Assembly: GCA_013361015.1 (NCBI GenBank)
Contig: JABWAN010000242.1
Location: forward strand, 1-7,452
Reading direction: 5' to 3'
DNA length: 7,452 bases
Source of the DNA: Candidatus Zhuqueibacterota bacterium
GTDB taxonomy: Bacteria; Zhuqueibacterota; Zhuqueibacteria; Zhuqueibacterales; Zhuqueibacteraceae
Positions 6,061 through 7,452 of this stretch are shown piece by piece; within the stretch, counting starts at the first letter, position 1, and every line of letters begins with the position of its first letter. A model generated the notes under the pieces. The model was not told where the DNA came from and searched no databases. It was given only the letters and a program-made list of their open reading frames with translations. The position numbers and the translations under genes are program-made.

Positions 6061-6753
6061 TCAATCCGCCTTGAGCAAAAAACCTTCGCGGTGAATCGTC
6101 TGCAGCAGCTTCGAGGAAAAGCCTTCGTCGATTTTTTTGCGGAGATAGCTCACGTAAACATCGACGATGTTCGTGCCGGTGTCGAATGTGTAGCCCCACA
6201 CCTGCTCGGCTATGCGCTTGCGCGTGAGAATTTGGTTTTTGTTGCGCACGAAATATTCGAGTAGCGCAAATTCTTTTTGCGTGAGGGAAATCTCTTTCTC
6301 GCCGCGCTTGACCGTGCGTAGCACCACGTCTAAAGTCAAGTCACCGGCCTGCAAGAGCGTGACGCTTGCCAGTCCGGCGCGCCGCAAAATCGCATCGCTG
6401 CGCGCCAGCAGCTCGCCCGAATCAAACGGTTTCACGAGATAATCATCCGCGCCGAGTTGCAGGCCTCGCACGCGGTCTTCCACTTTGTCGCGCGCGGAAA
6501 GAATCAAAACCGGCGTGGCACACGCGCGTGCGCGCAGCTCTTGCAAAACTTCGATTCCGGATTTTTTAGGCAGCTTGAGATCGAGAATGATCAGATCAAA
6601 AGGTTGCAATAGCAGTTTCTCGCTCGCAGCAATGCCGTCAAAAGCCAGCTCCACGGAGTATCCCGCAGCGGCCAATTGCCGCTCGAGCGATTGCGCGAGC
6701 TTCTTTTCGTCTTCCACGACGAGCAGACGGATTTTGGATTCGGAAGAGGGCAT
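6061..6753 (-). CDS. OmpR/PhoB-family response regulator
   Basis: This 230-residue cytoplasmic transcription regulator has a receiver domain (8-122) and a winged-helix DNA-binding domain (about 134-230). The receiver shows VVEDE (12-16; acidic pocket E14 and D15), the phospho-acceptor D58 in IILDLKLP, S86 in LILSA, and K108 in YLVKPF. The effector domain has the typical LTQKEFALLEYF (157-168) and the recognition-helix region NIVDVYVSYLRKKID (195-209). The start is uncertain: ATG codons occur at 6786, 6759 and 6753. I prefer 6753, which has GAAG 8 nt upstream and gives the usual short lead to the first strand; 6786 has no ribosome site. The kinase gene follows after 5 nt. A terminator ends 37 nt before the first ATG, so the operon promoter is either very close or upstream of that hairpin. 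Confidence 0.95.
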   Translation of the reverse strand: MPSSESKIRLLVVEDEKKLAQSLERQLAAAGYSVELAFDGIAASEKLLLQPFDLIILDLKLPKKSGIEVLQELRARACATPVLILSARDKVEDRVRGLQLGADDYLVKPFDSGELLARSDAILRRAGLASVTLLQAGDLTLDVVLRTVKRGEKEISLTQKEFALLEYFVRNKNQILTRKRIAEQVWGYTFDTGTNIVDVYVSYLRKKIDEGFSSKLLQTIHREGFLLKAD

Positions 6754-6790
6754 GAGCATCACTTCGCAAAAAGATGAATATGGCATTCAC

Positions 6791-6823
6791 AAAATAAAAA
6801 AAGCCATTCCAAAAGCAAATGGC
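6791..6823 (-). terminator. Rho-independent terminator upstream of the response regulator
   Basis: On the minus strand GCCATT (6823-6818) pairs with AATGGC (6808-6803) around a 9-nt T-rich loop, followed directly by TTTTTTTATTTT (6802-6791). It should end transcription coming from the dehydrogenase side. The plus strand has no T-tract after the stem, so it works one way. As it lies only 37 nt before the earliest regulator ATG, it could instead act as an attenuator in the leader of the two-component operon. Confidence 0.75.
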
Positions 6824-6874
6824 CTTGTAGTTACCTCAATTTTGCACATCTAAAACACCAAACCCCGATTATCT

Positions 6875-7069
6875 TTACTTACAGTCGCCGCACATTCCGT
6901 GTACCTCACCGTGCGAGGCCCGACCCGAGGGGTGAATCGATACTAGCACTGCGGTCCTGTAAAGCGCTGGTTCGGCCACAGTCAATGCAAAATCGGATTG
7001 CAGAATGAGAAATGTGCGTCCCTGCGGAGGAGTCAATTTGTTGGCGGAGCAGTGCACGGGCAAAAACAC
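6875..7069 (-). other. Doubtful short reading frame or gene remnant (about 64 codons)
   Basis: A frame ending with TAA at 6875 reads through a plausible-looking peptide with ASHGEVHGMCGDCK at its C-terminus, which contains a CxxC motif. A terminator follows 52 nt later, as expected downstream of a gene. Against it, there is no ATG start; the frame is open back to a GTG at 7180 inside the dehydrogenase gene, and the GTG at 7069 lies inside a long hairpin with only a weak ribosome site. A second frame over the same stretch (6906-7130) is also open. I do not recognise the product. It may be a real small protein, the tail of a decayed gene, or chance in a structured repeat. Confidence 0.2.
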
Positions 7070-7097
7070 CTTTGTCCGTGCACTGCCGGGTCGGGCC
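6917..7097. repeat. Long-range 11-bp inverted repeat
   Basis: GGCCCGACCCG (6917-6927) is the exact reverse complement of CGGGTCGGGCC (7087-7097). The right arm directly abuts the strong hairpin at 7049-7086. The two arms enclose about 160 bp that include that hairpin and most of the doubtful short reading frame. The layout could mark a small palindromic element or a folded RNA. Confidence 0.5.
7049..7086. repeat. Perfect inverted repeat forming a 16-bp hairpin
   Basis: GCAGTGCACGG (7049-7059) and CCGTGCACTGC (7076-7086) are perfect 11-bp reverse complements. The inner GCAAA (7060-7064) and TTTGT (7071-7075) extend the stem to 16 bp with one G-T pair, leaving a 6-nt loop. No T-tract follows on either strand, so it is not a standard terminator. 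It is the strongest hairpin in the window and could be a REP-like or other interspersed palindrome, or an RNA processing or stability element after the dehydrogenase gene. The remainder of 6824-7142 shows no confident gene. Confidence 0.8.
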
Positions 7098-7142
7098 GGA
7101 ATAAAAGCCTGGATTAGCTTGGAGTGGCATTGGTGGTGGAGT

Positions 7143-7452
7143 CTACAGCTCCGCCACCTCGCAATACACTTTGATCGCACCTTTGGCGTTGGTCAGCTTG
7201 TTGAGCATCTCGTCAAAATTCTCCAAACCTTTCACCGGATGCGTGAGCAAACGCTTCAGCCAACCGCGATATTCCGCCTCGGCCTGCGCCAAATCTTTCA
7301 CACCGCTTTCGAAATACTCGCGATTCGCATTAACCGTACCCACCATCACTTTGTTGCCGAGCACGAACTCGAGATTGATTTTGGCCGCGGGCACTTCAAC
7401 TTTCTTGTCCCCGCCGGTGACACTGGAGAGCACGAGCACGCCGTTCTTCGCG
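7143..7452 (-). CDS. Medium-chain dehydrogenase, glucose 1-dehydrogenase-like, C-terminal fragment
   Basis: Only the last 102 codons are in the window; the frame is open at the edge and the start lies outside. The visible part opens with NGVLVLSSVTGG, the last strands of a Rossmann fold. It then has INLEFVLGNKVMVGTVNANR, in which the NK-x(3)-G-x-VN pattern is typical of the C-terminal domain of glucose 1-dehydrogenases (zinc-containing MDR family, NAD(P)-dependent oxidation of glucose to gluconolactone). The end, LLTHPVKGLENF and AIKVYCEV, fits the same family. The zinc and cofactor-binding residues are not in view, so the exact sugar or alcohol substrate is uncertain. It is followed by a terminator 320 nt further on and is probably not part of the two-component operon. 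Confidence 0.7.
   Translation of the reverse strand, partial: AKNGVLVLSSVTGGDKKVEVPAAKINLEFVLGNKVMVGTVNANREYFESGVKDLAQAEAEYRGWLKRLLTHPVKGLENFDEMLNKLTNAKGAIKVYCEVAEL

Noticed and set aside
6056..6199. Longer N-terminus for the histidine kinase (48 extra residues)
   Set aside because: The extension lies inside the 3' end of the regulator gene, is arginine-rich and unlike a kinase N-terminus; the ATG at 6055 directly precedes TM1 and sits 5 nt after the regulator stop.
6868..6873. GATAAT on the minus strand as a -10 box for the two-component operon
   Set aside because: No acceptable -35 hexamer lies 16-18 nt upstream, and the transcript would cross the terminator at 6823-6791; not reported as a promoter.
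7133..7157. Hairpin around the dehydrogenase stop codon (GTGGTGGAG with CTCCGCCAC)
   Set aside because: Eight of nine pairs with the stop in the loop, but no U-tract and largely within coding sequence; likely coincidental.
1..7452. CRISPR array, tRNA, rRNA, transposase or phage genes
   Set aside because: I see no regularly spaced repeats of CRISPR type, no tRNA or rRNA-like sequence and no transposase, integrase or phage-like protein in any frame.

Overview
Every recognisable gene in this 7.45 kb window is on the minus strand, so transcription runs from position 7452 towards position 1. The protein set suggests a Gram-negative-type bacterium of moderate GC: a lipobox lipoprotein with a peptidoglycan-binding domain, a membrane histidine kinase with an external sensor segment, an MscS channel, and GT20/HAD trehalose enzymes. 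I cannot name the phylum from sequence alone.

Layout in transcription order. (1) 7452-7143: the 3' end of a medium-chain dehydrogenase, most like glucose 1-dehydrogenase, cut by the window edge. (2) 7142-6787: no confident gene. It holds a perfect 11-bp-arm inverted repeat extendable to a 16-bp stem (7049-7086), a distant 11-bp partner repeat (6917-6927 with 7087-7097), a doubtful short reading frame ending at 6875, and a Rho-independent terminator (6823-6791). (3) 6753-4667: a two-component operon, an OmpR/PhoB-type response regulator followed 5 nt later by its histidine kinase. (4) 4666-4312: no gene, but rich in signals: a weak and a strong minus-strand terminator, two tandem 20-bp palindromic repeats that look like an operator, and a long inverted repeat. 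(5) 4311-3462: a small lipoprotein with a peptidoglycan-binding domain, then two tiny single-pass membrane proteins with strong Shine-Dalgarno sites, only 14 nt apart. (6) 3385-1: otsA (trehalose-6-phosphate synthase), an MscS-type mechanosensitive channel, and otsB (trehalose-6-phosphate phosphatase, cut by the window edge). The channel and otsB genes overlap by ATGA.

Together this reads as an envelope and osmotic-stress locus. OtsA and OtsB make trehalose, the channel between them could vent solutes on hypo-osmotic shock, and the lipoprotein and two small membrane proteins sit at the envelope. The neighbouring sensor kinase and regulator could control the set, possibly through the tandem palindromes; that link is inference. 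The most distinctive points are the otsA-mscS-otsB arrangement with translational coupling of channel to phosphatase, the unrecognised pair of small membrane proteins directly upstream, and the structured non-coding stretches at 4425-4651 and 6917-7097.
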